From Rhinolophus ferrumequinum (Eukaryota > Chordata > Mammalia > Chiroptera > Rhinolophidae), in contig NW_022680356.1 in the NCBI RefSeq assembly GCF_004115265.2, positions 186,001 through 250,000 on the forward strand: a stretch of DNA of 64,000 nucleotides, read 5' to 3'. The translations under genes were made by a program, and so were the position numbers. Below are positions 1-11,059 of this stretch, one piece after another. Under the pieces are notes generated by a model. That model did no database searches. It was given only the letters and a program-made list of their open reading frames with translations, and was not told where the DNA came from. Every line of letters starts with the position of its first letter. Position 1 is the stretch's first letter.

Positions 1-1139
1 TGACGTCTAGACCCACAGATAACTTCTCGCCAGGACAGGACATATCCAGTGTCCTGAGATGAAGACAGTGTCAGGGGTCCCCAACAGCACCCCAGGTCCA
101 GCAATTCACTAGGTCGGGTCCCCATTATGGTGTATGACAATAAAAAGATACAACACAAAATCAACAAAGGGAAAAGTTGCATGGAATACTGTCTGGAGGA
201 AACCATGCTGTCCCATAGGACGCACTTAATTCCTCCAGCCGTTGAGCTGTGACAACAGGAGTGAAAATGGTGCAAAATGAGGATGCACCATCCACCACCC
301 AGTCAAGTCCTGCCTTCCTCTCCTGGCTACATAACAAACCTGCCCCACAGAGCCTTATGTACAAACTACTAATATATTTATTTACATTAAAATTGTCATT
401 ACGTCCATGGATGTGTTTCCTTTTGTTGATTTTTTGTATCTATGAAAACTGCTCAGGTGTTGGGTTCAGATAAATGGTATCTTAACTTTTCCCACTAAAA
501 TTAATGGAAATATTTTTTCATGTATGGGCTTGTCACTTAGCAGCAGGGTTTTCAGAAATAAATTAGTCACTAAGCGAAGGACGGGTGTAAATTTAAAAGG
601 TGCAAATATCTAGGTGACAGCAACAAAAGGAAGAACATTAAAATTCAATCAAGCCAAGACTAACACATAAAAGTAAATAAAAAAGAAGAAAGATTTTCAA
701 AGAAGATGTGAAGTGAACATGATTCAAAATAATTAGGAATAAAAATGAAAGCCAAAAATACCCTTATCAACTTGGACATTGAGAACCTTAAATTACCCAA
801 AACTAAGTTTATCACCAATTTTTGAAGTATAACACATACATTGTTGCAAAAAACCCTCTAACAACAGCGTTTAAGAACCTGCACTCTCTCCGTTCCCCAT
901 GGGCCCAGCAGAGACAAATAGGAGAGTGTCACCAACTTCTTCCCAAGAGGGTCTCCCGTTAACCCTTGGAACAAGCATGTTAGGTTCCCATTTCCATCTT
1001 CCCCTGCCAATGTTAGACTTCACCAGCGTTTTTAGTTTCTGCTAATCTGAAGGGCCAAAACCCTTACTGGCATCTACATTTCTCTGATGGCAGGCGGGTG
1101 ACATCCTTCTGCTTCCTTTTGTGAGCATCCTGTGTATCA
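1..1139. other. Intergenic, no gene recognised
   Basis: AT-rich DNA downstream of CHCHD5. Short frames only, none like a known protein. Stretches such as 600-830 look like decayed LINE sequence, but I cannot assign a family. Confidence 0.4.
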
Positions 1140-1440
1140 CGGAGGTTTCGCTGCTTTAACAAATGACCCCAGTGTCTCAGTGTCTTACAACAGCACCTAG
1201 CTCTGTCACTTCAGAAGGCGCTGCTCAGTTACTTTCCCTGGACCAGCCTGAAAAGGCATCCCCATCCAGGACAGGCTGCTGCCACACAGCAGAGGCGGCC
1301 CAGCCAAGCCATGCCTGACCCTGAAGACACGTGCTTGGATGTGGCAGGTCACAACTGTTCACCTTCTATTGGCTGCAGTGCCACAGCCAACCCCGGCTGT
1401 GGGACGGGGCAGTGTCCCCCTCCAACAGAGTGAATGATGC
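1140..1440 (+). mobile_element. Old LTR fossil, MLT2-like (ERVL group)
   Basis: The opening (TTAACAAATGACCCCAGTG, then TCTCAGTGTCTTACAAC) and the later TTCTATTGGCTG segment resemble the MLT2 LTR family of mammals as I remember it. It is a decayed solitary LTR fragment, clearly ancient (shared by placental mammals if the family call is right). No internal viral genes are seen nearby. Confidence 0.4.
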
Positions 1441-2090
1441 ACACGGGTGTTAATACTGTCAATGGGGAACGAGATTACCATGGGGGATTAGACCACCCCA
1501 TTTTTCTACTGAGTCCTTTGTTTCTTGATGTGTAGGATTGCTCTGCATATTCTGGATTTATTCTTTTGTCTCTTATGCACAGTATATGTTTTCTCCCAGT
1601 CAGTCCTCTTTCTTGTAAACTTGTAAGCTTGTTAGGTAAAATTTTGAAGTAAACAAGTTTACCCATCTTTTTCTGTTGTATTTTTTGTCTGTATTAAATT
1701 TTCTTGCCTTAAATGAAATAGACAATTGCCATTTTCTTCCAATATATTAATTTATGTTTAGCTCTTTAATCTATCCGGAACATTGTTTTTCAAAAATATT
1801 TGTTTCCCAACACCATTACTGGACAGTTAGTTCCTTTCCCACTGATTTAAAATGCCCCTTTTATCGTAAGTTAAATTTGCATGTATAAATTGGTGTCCCC
1901 CCACCCATACCGACAGCTATTCTTCCACTCTGTTTTCTGGTATATGCTGACACCACCTTATTTTAGGGGTGGCACTCCACACCATGTCCTAGTATCAGTG
2001 ACAGATATCCCTTCATTTTTCTCTGTCAATAATGTTTTGGCTGTTCTCTCATTTAAAAAACATCTAAATGAAACTGATAATAAGCGTATT
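1441..2090. other. Intergenic AT-rich DNA, no gene recognised
   Basis: Low-complexity T-rich sequence with no convincing frame on either strand. Probably decayed LINE or LTR material. Confidence 0.3.
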
Positions 2091-2300
2091 TATATTACTT
2101 ATTAATATGCTGTTAACATCTTTTCGTTGTAATGACTGTATTGTATTCCACTACATAGGCGCACCAATATTTATCGACTTCCACTACACCACTTCCTTTC
2201 CCACAATTACAAGCCACAATGTGCGAAACAGTTGTAGTTCAATCTTTGCTGATTTTACCAATGAGTTTCCTATGCTGAATTTCTAGACGGTGAATTTCTG
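2090..2300 (-). mobile_element. LINE 3'-end fragment, antisense
   Basis: The pattern of a T-rich start, TAATGACTGTATTGTATTCCA and a later GAATTTCTGGGTTAAGG resembles antisense L1 3' UTR sequence. Short, old and low confidence. Confidence 0.35.
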
Positions 2301-2699
2301 GGTTAAGGTTCTCGATATTTTTCTTGTAGACATGCTTTCCCAATTTAGAGCGTTCCCTCTGCTTCTTGTTTCCCATGACACTGACATCTGATGACTGACG
2401 GGGTTAGTGTATAAACAGCCTCCCCTGATCAGGAAGCAGGTTGGCTCTACTGTCGCCAGGGAACCACGCTGTTGCCCACAGTGACAGCTGCTTGACAAAG
2501 TGCCCTTCGCGTGCTGCTTTCTGTCCCCATCTCAGTGCCCGCTGCCCTCTAATGGGGACTGGGGGTCTTTCCCAAACCCTCGTGTCTAAGTCTGTTCTGG
2601 GGAACCAAGGATTATGACTGGAGCCCAATGGCACAATAAAACTGACTGTATGCTCAGACATCAAGACTCAACACTGCAAAAGACTGAAATCATATAAAA

Positions 2700-2990
2700 C
2701 GTATTTCCAACCCAATTGCAATTATGCAAGATAACTAAAAAATCCCCATGTTTAGAAATTAAGAAACATAATTTTCAACCTCTAAATAATCAGGGAATCA
2801 ATGAAAAAAGCAAACAGCCCAAGCCACATTCTGGAAAATTTAGGAGTATGTAGAAAATCAGTGAGCTAAACATTCATGTCAAAATTGCAAAAAACAGGAA
2901 TTAAACCCAAAGAAAGAAGGCAATACAGAAGAGAATTAGGTTAAAAACAAATGCACAAAATAGAGCATCACCAAGACCCAAGCAGATTCT
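2700..2990 (+). mobile_element. Old L1 ORF2 fragment
   Basis: AAATTAAGAAACATAATTTT and the following A-rich text (AATCAATGAAAAAAG, CAAAATAGAGCATC) follow the order of L1 ORF2 just upstream of the reverse transcriptase domain. Heavily decayed. Confidence 0.4.
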
Positions 2991-3059
2991 GTGCAAAGGT
3001 CCATGAACTTGATAAAACCCTGTCAGTTAAGGCTGCTGAAGAAGAGTAAGAGGGTACAA

Positions 3060-4440
3060 ACAAACAGCGTCAGGAACAAAAAAGGGATTGTCATTAGATT
3101 CTACAGACCCTAGAAAGATAATCATGACATTCTGAACAAATTTGTGACCATCTGAAAATCCGTATCATGTGAACAACTCTTGAAAACATACCCTTTACCA
3201 ACACAGGCGCCCCTCCCCCCTCGGCCTCAGGACTCGCCTTGACCCACAATGTGCAGTACAGGCCTGAGGCTTCCACTCTGCTCCCCAAACCCGAGACCAC
3301 ACACAGGGAGCCGGCCCAGCCAACTGGATGCTCTGAAGGGGGGTCTTGCCCCGGTCTGTTATCGCACTTCAGAAGCCACTCAAAGTGCGGTTGGCTGCAA
3401 GCACACAGAAACCAAGGAACTCAGTCCACAGCCCAAGGAAACGAGTTGGGGACAGAAGCCAGCAGGATCCCACAGCCTTTCGGGGACCCCAGGAATGACC
3501 AGCGCTGTCTGCCCTGACCACTTGGACTTCCACCTCGCTCCCACACACTTGACAGCTGCCATTGCCTCAAAGATGGTCCCCAGGAGACCCCGGCTCACTT
3601 TCCAAACCGGGGTACAGGCCTCAGTTTCAAACCACCAGTCCAGCGAGCAATGGCCTGAATGGGGGATCTGGGTGCAGCCCTGGGCATGCTGGGACTCTCT
3701 CCCACAGACCTGCCCCTGCTGGGGGACCGGTGATCACCTGATGTGCCCACGGAAGCTATCACCCGAGGAGGGACAAGCAGCAGCTGCGGCAGCCGTGACT
3801 ACCCATTCACTCGTGCTCTTCTGTGAGCTGAGTGCTGTCACCTGACCCCCTGCTCAGCGCAAGGGCTGCTCGACTCCACAGGGCAGGGCGAGTGCTAGAC
3901 GGTCGTGCCGACGAAAACAGCCTTTGGTGACACATGGGGGCTGAGGGATGTCCTGTGCAGTCTCACAGGAGTCCCCAGTGGGACTGGATCCCAATTGCCC
4001 AATCTATTGCTTGACTGCTCTGAACTCGGGAGGAAAAGAGGTGTGACTTATGCCCCTAGGCCTCACAACACTCGAAAACTGGGCAGGTGCTGGTGTGGCG
4101 GGAGGAAGGGCCTGTCCCACGTCCACGCAGGAGACAGGAGCTGTCTGTGGGCAGTTAACAAGGGGAGAGACAGGCCCTTGCACACTCGGTGACGCTGGGC
4201 TCAGAGGACGGGTGTCTGCCCAGCTGGCTGTCCAGGGTCCGCAGGGGCTAAAGGACTCAGAGCCTGGGATACAGAGTCTTTATTTATTGTGAGTCCCAAG
4301 TCCAGAGCCCTCAGGACATCTGGCCACTCTCCAAGGCTGGGGGCACCAAGTGGCAGTCACGCCCGTCATTTTCCTACGGTCCAAAGTGTCCTCAGGAGGC
4401 AGGCAGTGGCTGTGTCTGTGGGAAAAAACATGTCAATGTG
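3060..4440. other. GC-richer intergenic DNA, no gene recognised
   Basis: Several moderately long frames occur, the longest from 3249 to 3845 on the + strand. Their translations are Pro/Ser/Gly-rich and match no family that I know. I treat them as chance frames in GC-rich DNA. Confidence 0.4.
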
Positions 4441-5300
4441 TAATAGCCCCCGTTCTGTGCCCGGCCCTGGGACCCCATGGGGAGACTGAGGAGACATGTC
4501 ATAGGCTGTCCCTGCAGAGCGCATGGTCTGGAGGGACCGCGTGTCAGGTGACAACCTCAGCCACCTGCCACGTGAACACGGGACGCAGTGACGTGTCATG
4601 GGGCAGAGACGGCAGCTCTGCCGTGTGCCTGCCACCGCTACAGGGACCGGGGACTAGCGACAGACGTGGCAGGTACAACTCTGACTCTAGGGAGGGACAG
4701 ACAACACACGAACAGAACTACATCAACTGACAACATTCAAGAAGAAAGTCAGTTAGGGAAAGAGGCGTGTCGGGCTCAGGGACACTTCAACTGTCGGCCA
4801 CATGAACAGGTGTGTGCACCTCATGTCTTATGAGACGGGGACGAGTGGGAAGGACCAACTGGCCCTAAGGTGGGAAGGTGGGGTCTTTACTCTCAGAGGC
4901 CAAAAACCTTGCAGGAAACGTCACCAACAGGACGAGGAAACCAGTGTGGCCAACATTCGGTCGTTGCTGAACGTTTCCTGAGAAGAATGGAGACCCTGCC
5001 TGTCAGTGGGTCTGGGGGCCTGAGACTTTCCCTCGTCCCTGCCTCACAAAATATGACTGCAGGGTCAGGGAGGGCAGTGACGTGAGCCATGGTGAGGGGG
5101 CTCGGGGACACGGAGCCTGGGCAGGGACAGGCCCTCGGAGATGTTTGCTGAGATGACAGCTAAGCAGGGCTAGGAGGTGCAGTCTAACCGCAGGAGACAC
5201 AGCCCGGGGCTGGGCCTCGGGGCTGGAGGCCAGGAGGGGGAGGGGGCCGCAGGAGCTGAGACCTGGCCTGCGGAAGCGTTTCCAGGTAAAGCAGAACATG
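4440..5300 (+). mobile_element. Possible L2-like decayed LINE
   Basis: Phrases such as TGTGCCCGGCCCTGGG, followed in order by GAGGAAACCAGTGTGGCC, follow the order of the L2 3' half. The match is from memory and weak. Confidence 0.28.
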
Positions 5301-5489
5301 GTCACACTTTCTCAGGGACACTCTGGGACCGTTAGAGGGTGAACTGGCTGGAAGGGGTGAGAGGAAAATGGAGGTCCAAGAGGAGAAGGGGTGTCACTGG
5401 TGCTGGTAAAGATGTGACGTTTGCCTTTGGCGCTCACCGTGCTGTAAACAGCCAAACCAGGGCTCTCAACCTTTTTGCCAGTATGGCCA

Positions 5490-5495
5490 TTTATT
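5490..5495 (-). promoter_or_regulatory. CHCHD5: Probable CHCHD5 polyadenylation signal
   Basis: AATAAA on the minus strand, 84 bases after the CHCHD5 stop codon, giving a short 3' UTR of roughly 100 bases. A further tandem AATAAATAAA lies near 4280-4290 and could serve a longer transcript. Confidence 0.6.
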
Positions 5496-5578
5496 TTAAA
5501 CTGTACCATGCTTAGGTACACTGCAGCTGCCTCTGTGCTAGATACAATAAAAACAGTGGGACCGTCGTCACCCCATGC

Positions 5579-5605
5579 TCAGTCCTGCTGGGACAGCTGA
5601 TAGTC
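5579..5605 (-). CDS. CHCHD5: CHCHD5 exon 4, C-terminal tail and stop
   Basis: A CCCCAG acceptor at 5608-5606 precedes eight codons (DYQLSQQD) and TGA at 5581-5579. Phase 0 joins exon 3 correctly and the length matches the short human last coding exon, but the residues differ from the human tail that I remember. An AATAAA follows 84 bases downstream of the stop. Moderate confidence, because the match rests on splice phase and position rather than on protein similarity. Confidence 0.6.
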   Translation of the reverse strand, partial: DYQLSQQD

Positions 5606-7071
5606 CTGGGGAGGGCAGGCGAGGTGACAGTGGGCTGACGGGTCTCCTAGGGGTTTTGTTCAGTGAGGACAGGAAGCCATTGCTGAGCTTCACGCAAAGG
5701 AGTGCTGTCACTAGTTCTCGGTTCTTAGGTTCTCTCTGGCCACCCTGCCCAGGCAGGTATGGGGGACTTGAGCAGGTTGGCAGGGCTAAAGCAAGGACTG
5801 TGTGCCGGTCCCTGCGGGGAGGGCTGGGCTGGGGGTGACCTGGGCTCTACCTGCACGGCTGCAGGGCTGCGCGGTGGCGGCACGCGCTCGGCGCACTGCA
5901 GGAAGCGGCGCACCTGCTCTGCACACTTGCCCGTGGACGCCTCGTTCTGCCGCAGACACTCCTCGAAGGCCTCGAAGGGCTCGGCGCAGGCCTGGCGGAT
6001 CTGACGGATGATGGGGCTGCGGGGAGCGCACCTCCGGCGTCCAGGCTTCCGCCGCGCGGCCCGCCCGGCATTGCCCTCCCTGGCCGCCCCGCGCTGCCCT
6101 GCACTGCGTCCCTGCTACCCCCCGCCCCCACTGTCCATCCCGCACTGCCTCCCCCCGACCCCCGGCACTGTCCCGCACTCACTGGGAGGACGTGCATTGA
6201 GCGATACTCATCTTGAGGTGGTGACAGTCGCGTTGCCACGACTCAGGCTTGGCCGCAACACACTGGCCATACTGGTCCAGCTCTCGGCTGCAGTAGCGAG
6301 CAGTGACCTCCAGGGCCGCCTGCCTGCGGGACACGGTGGGGAAGGGGGCTGTGACCCGGGCCCGTGTGGGGGTCTGGGGGCTGACCAGGGACAGGGCCGG
6401 GGTGGGGGGGGTGTGCGGGGTCTGTGGAGTGGGCCGGGGGCTTCGGGGAGGAAGCAGTGGTGGTCCTTAAACAGGTCTGCTCACTCCACTGCAGGGCTGT
6501 ACTCCTGGCAGAGAAGTCTGGGAGGCCAGTCGCTTCCAGCGCGGCCTTACAAGTAGGACCCAGAGCTCTGGGAGGACTCGGGAGCCGCAGGTGGATGTGA
6601 GGGTCCAACCGGTGGGGTCTGAAGTCCCAGGGAGGGTCTCCTGACCAGAGTCTGAGAGTGGAGACTTGAGGACAGGGCACCGAGGTGACACTTGAGGCCC
6701 TAGGGGGTCACAGGGTCCTCGGGGCACAATCTAGAAGCGCCGGGTCAGCTTGGGGACAGGTCTGGGACGAGTCTGTGCCTGTCGCTGAGGTCTGGGGTCT
6801 GGGACAGAGCCCAAGGGGAAGGTGGAGTGACCTGGGAGCGAAACGTGGAGCTCCAAGGACTGGGGTCCTGCAGGAGATCTGAATGTGAGAGGAAACATCA
6901 AAGTCCTCGGATCGCACGAGGAGGGGCAGGGCCTGGGCAGGCGGGGAGGAGGGGACGGCGCGGAGTCCGGATGGTCGGAGCTCTAAGAACAGAGGGGCCG
7001 ACCCCTCCTCCAGGATCCCGGGTCACCGGGGTAGAAAAGGCGTGCGCGGCAGGCGCTCCTGCTACTCACAT
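5579..7071 (-). CDS. CHCHD5: CHCHD5, twin CX9C mitochondrial protein (whole gene, 4 coding exons)
   Basis: Joined coding exons 7071-7070, 6323-6183, 6016-5851 and 5605-5579 give about 111 residues; the human protein is 110. The product has two CHCH domains, each with two CX9C motifs: C12/C22 with C34/C44, and C58/C68 with C79/C89. In the family these cysteines form disulfides after MIA40-dependent import into the mitochondrial intermembrane space. The molecular role of CHCHD5 itself is poorly defined. All introns have GT donors and AG acceptors and the phases join cleanly. The initiation codon is split: AT ends exon 1 and G opens exon 2. The last eight residues, from exon 4, differ from the human tail as I recall it, so the C-terminus is less certain than the core. 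The gene lies about 5 kb downstream of POLR1B in the same orientation, as in human. Identity is very secure; exon 4 is moderate. Confidence 0.93.
5851..6016 (-). CDS. CHCHD5: CHCHD5 exon 3, second CHCH domain
   Basis: The acceptor reads CGCAG|CCCCATC, completing His48, and the donor GTGCAG|GTAGAGCC. The exon encodes residues 49-103 with C58, C68, C79 and C89, the second pair of CX9C motifs, followed by a proline-rich linker (PPPRSP) also present in human. Reading through the donor would add 40 or so low-complexity residues with no conservation that I recognise, so splicing to exon 4 is preferred. Confidence 0.93.
6183..6323 (-). CDS. CHCHD5: CHCHD5 exon 2, first CHCH domain
   Basis: The acceptor reads CCCGCAG|GCAGGCGG and the donor TCCCA|GTGAGTGC. 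The exon contributes the G of the start codon, 46 codons and two bases of His48. It encodes residues 2-47 and carries C12, C22, C34 and C44, two CX9C pairs forming the first helical hairpin. The match to human CHCHD5 runs along the whole exon (for example QCVAAKPESWQRDC). Confidence 0.95.
7070..7071 (-). CDS. CHCHD5: CHCHD5 exon 1, coding part (AT of the start codon)
   Basis: Only the first two bases of the initiation codon lie here. They are followed directly by a consensus donor, read on the minus strand as CGACAT|GTGAGTAG. The 5' untranslated part runs upstream towards about 7130. The placement depends on exon 2 starting with G before CAG GCG GCC, which restores ATG and the known N-terminus MQAALE. 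No other in-frame ATG next to a good donor is needed. This two-base coding exon would be missed by ORF-based searches. Confidence 0.8.
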
Positions 7072-7138
7072 GTCGAGGCCGGTGCCTGGGAGAAATAGTC
7101 AGGGAGGTGCGCCCCGCCTTTTCCGGTGTCAGGTTGTG

Positions 7139-7498
7139 ATGGCGGCGCTAAGCCTAACCCTCTCTGCTTCTCTTTTTCCGGTAGCACAGCGTACGAGCGG
7201 CTCTACTCCCTTAAGGGCCAAACCGTTATGGCGGCGCCCTGCTTCTGCTTCCGCCCCTGCCGGCAATGGCGGCGCCCTGCCTCTCCTTCCGGCCCAGCGT
7301 GTAACGGCGGCGCCTGAAGAGCCACTTCCAGCCTCTGCCCGCAATGGCGGCCCTCTACTGGCCACTTCCGGTCCCTGCCAGCAGTGGCGGCGCTCTTAGC
7401 CACTTCCGCCTCGACCGGCTCAGTGGCCTTATCCTATTCCTGGCTTGCCCTGGCGGCGCCCAGACTTCACAGGAAGTAAATGATAGGAAATACGGCGG
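7139..7498 (-). promoter_or_regulatory. CHCHD5: CHCHD5 promoter with repeated YY1-like and ETS-like motifs
   Basis: GC-rich DNA directly upstream of exon 1. The + strand carries GGCGGC cores of the YY1 type (ATGGCGGC or a one-base variant) near 7139, 7228, 7266, 7304, 7344 and 7384, with weaker ones near 7450 and 7492. Between most of them is CTTCCG, CTTCCGG or CTTCCA, an ETS-type core. Spacing of the central units is 38, 38, 40 and 40 bases, so this looks like a degenerate tandem array. YY1 and ETS (GABP/ELK) sites near the start site are typical of TATA-less housekeeping promoters. Binding is inferred from motifs only. Confidence 0.65.
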
Positions 7499-7499
7499 T

Positions 7500-8565
7500 G
7501 CCCCGGCAGCAAGGCAAGCGCGGCACTGAGCTGCGAGTCGCCCTGCGGGGCTGGGCCACAGCCACACACGTTCCCAGCCATCTGACTGGAGCTAGTGGAG
7601 CGCAACTGTTCTTTGCTGTGGCCCTTCAACATGTGTCGCTCGCGGCTTGTCTGGACGCCGCGCTGCCCACCGTCCTTTAGGGGCACTGGTTCGCACGCCT
7701 GCGCAGAGCCGGCCGGAAGGAGCGTCACCCCAAGTCGCGCCCCCTGGCGGAAGCCCAGAAGCCGGCGGACGGGAGCATCTGTACTAGCTGCTCTGCAATT
7801 CCGCTCTGTGTGGTGACAGTTCCAGGGTGGAGCTGGCCCAGCCACCCCCAGTGGGAGGCGGGGCGTGAGTGTCCTCCGGTCCGAGCGGGGCGGCGGTGCC
7901 GCCGCGAGCACGCCAGGTCCCCCCGAAATCTGGCCAAACGAACCCACGTGCAGTTGTAGCGTTTCAGACAAGTGCTTGGAGCCTCGGCGTGCTCGTCTGT
8001 GAAATTGGGGTGACAGTGACGCCTTCCCGTGAGGCACAGATTGGGGGCCAGTGCAGGAGCTGTCCCCGAGACATACCTGAGTCAGCCTTGGTGACATAGG
8101 CTTGGAGGCACGTGCACCCCAGTCAGTGTTTTCACCCAAGTCTCCTGCAGTTCTCCTTCCTGCAAAACCTTCCGAGTGCCCTTTGGGTGGGAGAAGGGGG
8201 GAAGGAACAGTGTCCAGGACTAGCTGACGGGAGACGATGCTTCTGGTCTAGTGGAGCAGAACACTCGTGGGGACACGAAGGTGATCTGAGTTTCGGTTTG
8301 CTGCTGTGGCACCACAAAGTAAAAGCATCACGGAGCTGAACATTCTCAGGGAGGGGCAATGAACCGAGTAAGAAAGACACACTAAATTAGTGATGGACAA
8401 TAAGGGAATGACCATTCTGGGAAGGGAACGGAAGTGTTGGGAGTATCCAGAGGTATGTTCTGATTTGTAATTAGAAATATGTAGATCTTTGTCTTTATCC
8501 ACACTGGTCCTGGCACAGAGCTCCAAAACTTCTTGAATTTCCTAAGTGACAGAGCAACAAAGGTG
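7500..8565. other. CHCHD5 upstream flank, no further gene recognised
   Basis: GC-rich to about 8100, then average composition. A 236-codon frame on the minus strand (8139-7429) is open, but its product is low complexity with no family resemblance. The GC-rich part may belong to the promoter region. Confidence 0.4.
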
Positions 8566-9000
8566 TCTTTATGTTATGGAGGTGACTTTTGGGCCCCATC
8601 CAAGGATGCCAGAACTCCCAGCCTCTGGAGAGGGAAGAGGGGCTGGAGATTGAATCAACAGCCAACGGCCAGCGATTTCATCAATCCTGTCTATGTGATA
8701 AGGCCTCCATAAAACCCCAAAAGGATGGAGTTTGGAGAGTTCCAGGTTGGTGACATATGGCGATGTGGGGACAGTGGTGCACCTGGAGGGCAAGCAAGTT
8801 CCCTGCCCTTCTTCCCCCAGGCCTCGCCCTGTGCACTCTTCCATCTGCTGTTCCCGAGTTCTGTCCTATAATAAACCAGTGATATCGTGAGTAAAGTGTT
8901 TCTCTGAGCTGTGAGCCACTCTGGCAAATTAATCGAACCCGAGGAGGGGGTCAATCTATAGCCAGTTGGTCAGAAGTACAGGTGACAACTAGACCTGATG
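8565..9000 (+). mobile_element. Old mammalian LTR fossil
   Basis: An ordered series CCTCCATAAAACCCCAAAAG, GGTTGGTGA, CCTATAATAAACCAG and GTGAGCCACTCTGGCAAATT matches a placental-wide LTR that I recognise by text but cannot name safely. The AATAAA in the middle fits an LTR polyadenylation site. It is decayed and stands alone, without viral genes. Confidence 0.5.
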
Positions 9001-9329
9001 GCTGCTCCTGTCCAACCTAAGAAAGCTTAAGAACACTACAGGAAGGACGGAAGCAATCTGTTACATAAAATGAAGACAAGACATAAATGTGATGCTAAAT
9101 ATTAAACAAGTATTTTGCAAATCTCTTTAAAAATTAATTACTGCTTAAAGCAAAAGCGATAATGTAAAATATTGACAAAAATGGCACAAAGGCCAAGAGA
9201 AGGGGAAGTGTATAGTGTTGCAAAGTTCTCACACTAGAAATTTTAAAGGAAACAACTAAAAATGAAAATGTAGATGAAAGTAGAGCTGAGACAGGTGATC
9301 AAATGAAATAAAAAATAACTAAATAACTA

Positions 9330-10560
9330 AACCAGCTCTACACAAGAATGGCCAACTTACTTTTGACAAAGGTACAAAAGTAATTTCGTGGGGGAAGGGC
9401 GGTCTTCAAATAATGGTACCCGAGTGACTGGCTGTACATCAGCAAAAAGATGAATCTCGACCTAAACCTCACACCTTCTACAAAAATAAACTCAAAATAG
9501 ACAACTGGGTTATAGATTTAAGTGAAAAGCATTAAACTACAAAACCCTTAGGAAACAGCATGAAAAAATCTTTGGGCTGGTGAAGAGTTCTTAGACATGA
9601 TACGAGAAGCACGATCCACCAACAAACAAAAACTGGGCTTCATCAATTATTCTGCTTTGCGAAACACCTGGAAGATGAAAAGATAAGGTATGCACCAGGA
9701 GAAAAGATTTGCAAAATGCTTGCGTTTATATTCTAGATACAAAGACCTCGTGTCTACAGTATAAAATGCAGTCTCAAAATTGTACAGGGAGACAGACAAT
9801 CCACTTAGAAATGAGCAAAGGACAAGAGCAGACACTTCACTGAGCAGGTGCAGACAAGCCCAGGAAACGTGCAATGTTGTCAGGCCTCAGGGGCGTGGGT
9901 TAAAACTATGAGACGTCACTGCACACTCATCAGTGGTGAAAACGAAACAGGAGCATCACTGGGTGCGGGCCAGGATGTGGACGAGCATTCACTCACCCGC
10001 TGCTGCTGGGGACACGGCACGGCACGGCTACTTTGGAAAAGTCTGGCAGTTTCTTGGACATTTGTCCCAGAGAAATGGAAATGTGCGTTCACACAAAAAC
10101 TACATGAATGTTCAGAGTGGCTTTATTTGTGACCACCCCCAGTGGCGAACAACCAGGACGTGCTCCTACAGGAGGCTGGTTAACACTGTCATACCCACCT
10201 GGAGGACACACAAGCAGCAAAAAGGAACAAATGACCGATACACGAAATGACCGGGATGCACCCCGGAGAATGACAGCAAGTGGGAAAAACCAACCTCAGA
10301 GGTCACAAACTGATTGTGTTTGCAAAATGTTCTTGAAAGAATGAAACCATAGCAATGGAGGGCAGACTCGTGGTTGCCAGAGGTTAAAGACGGGGGCACA
10401 CGGCAGCCTGTGGGATGGAGCTGTTCTGTCTTGTTTGTCGCATCAATCTGCACGTGACAACAGTGAACAGAACCACACACACACACAGTGCATGCGAAAC
10501 TGGTGAAACAGGACCAGCTCTGTGACTTGACCCAGTATCAGTCTTAGTTGTGAATCTGTA
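9330..10560 (+). mobile_element. Old L1, 3' end of ORF2 and 3' UTR
   Basis: GAATGGCCAACTTACTTTTG, then ACTACAAAACCCTTAGGAAA, then the 3' UTR run with AATGTTCAGAGTGGCTTTAT, follow the L1 3' end in order. The reading frame is destroyed. An older L1 subfamily (L1M-like). Confidence 0.6.
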
Positions 10561-10870
10561 ATTTAAATCAAAGCTAAAATTTTTTACTTTACCATTTTTA
10601 CTGCTGCTAAAAAAACCTGGAGGGACTTGAACAGACGATGTCAGTGGTGGGATGGAGGCAGGCAGACTGGGGCAGTACCAGCTGCGATGATAATGGGGAC
10701 GGGGTGGGGGGAGTCAGCTGAGAGTCAAGATGGCTCTCGTTTTTTTCAACAGTTTGATGAAGCCAAGCCAGAATGTACCATGAATGGATAATTTCTCTCA
10801 GTTTAGCCCGATATGCCTTATTAGTGGAAGACACCTAAAGCCATACTCAGAAAAGAACAATCTTAGGGAA

Positions 10871-11038
10871 CTTTATTTTTTAAAGTGTGTTTTTCCAGTA
10901 CCCATAAGCTCCAAGTCAAGTAGTTATTTCAATCTAGTTGTGGAGGGCGCAGCTCACACTGGCCCATGTGGGGATCGAACTGGCAACCCTGGTGCTACGA
11001 GCATGGCTCTCTAACCAACTGAGCTAACCAGCCTCCCC
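10871..11038 (-). mobile_element. tRNA-derived SINE, antisense
   Basis: Read on the minus strand it has the A box, the B box GGTTCGA-like (GCCAGTTCGATCCC) and the GTGAGCTGCGCCCTCCACAAC-type body, ending in an A-rich tail at about 10880. Flanks share an imperfect cttagg.aa duplication. Same family as the copies at 24.3 and 32.3 kb. Confidence 0.8.
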
Positions 11039-11059
11039 CTTAGGAAAGTTTTAACGAAA

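Larger units (their letters stand above)
5850..7500. other. GC-rich, CpG-rich island over CHCHD5
   Basis: High G+C with many CG dinucleotides from exon 3 through exon 1 and the promoter, in contrast to flanking repeat-rich DNA. This is typical of the 5' end of a broadly expressed mammalian gene. Boundaries are by eye. Confidence 0.65.

Noticed and set aside
3249-3845. 198-codon open frame on the + strand
   Set aside because: No recognisable domain, Pro/Ser/Gly-rich product, GC-rich DNA with other overlapping frames, and no splice or promoter context.
7429-8139. 236-codon open frame on the minus strand upstream of CHCHD5
   Set aside because: Low-complexity product in GC-rich promoter DNA and no family resemblance; most likely a chance frame.
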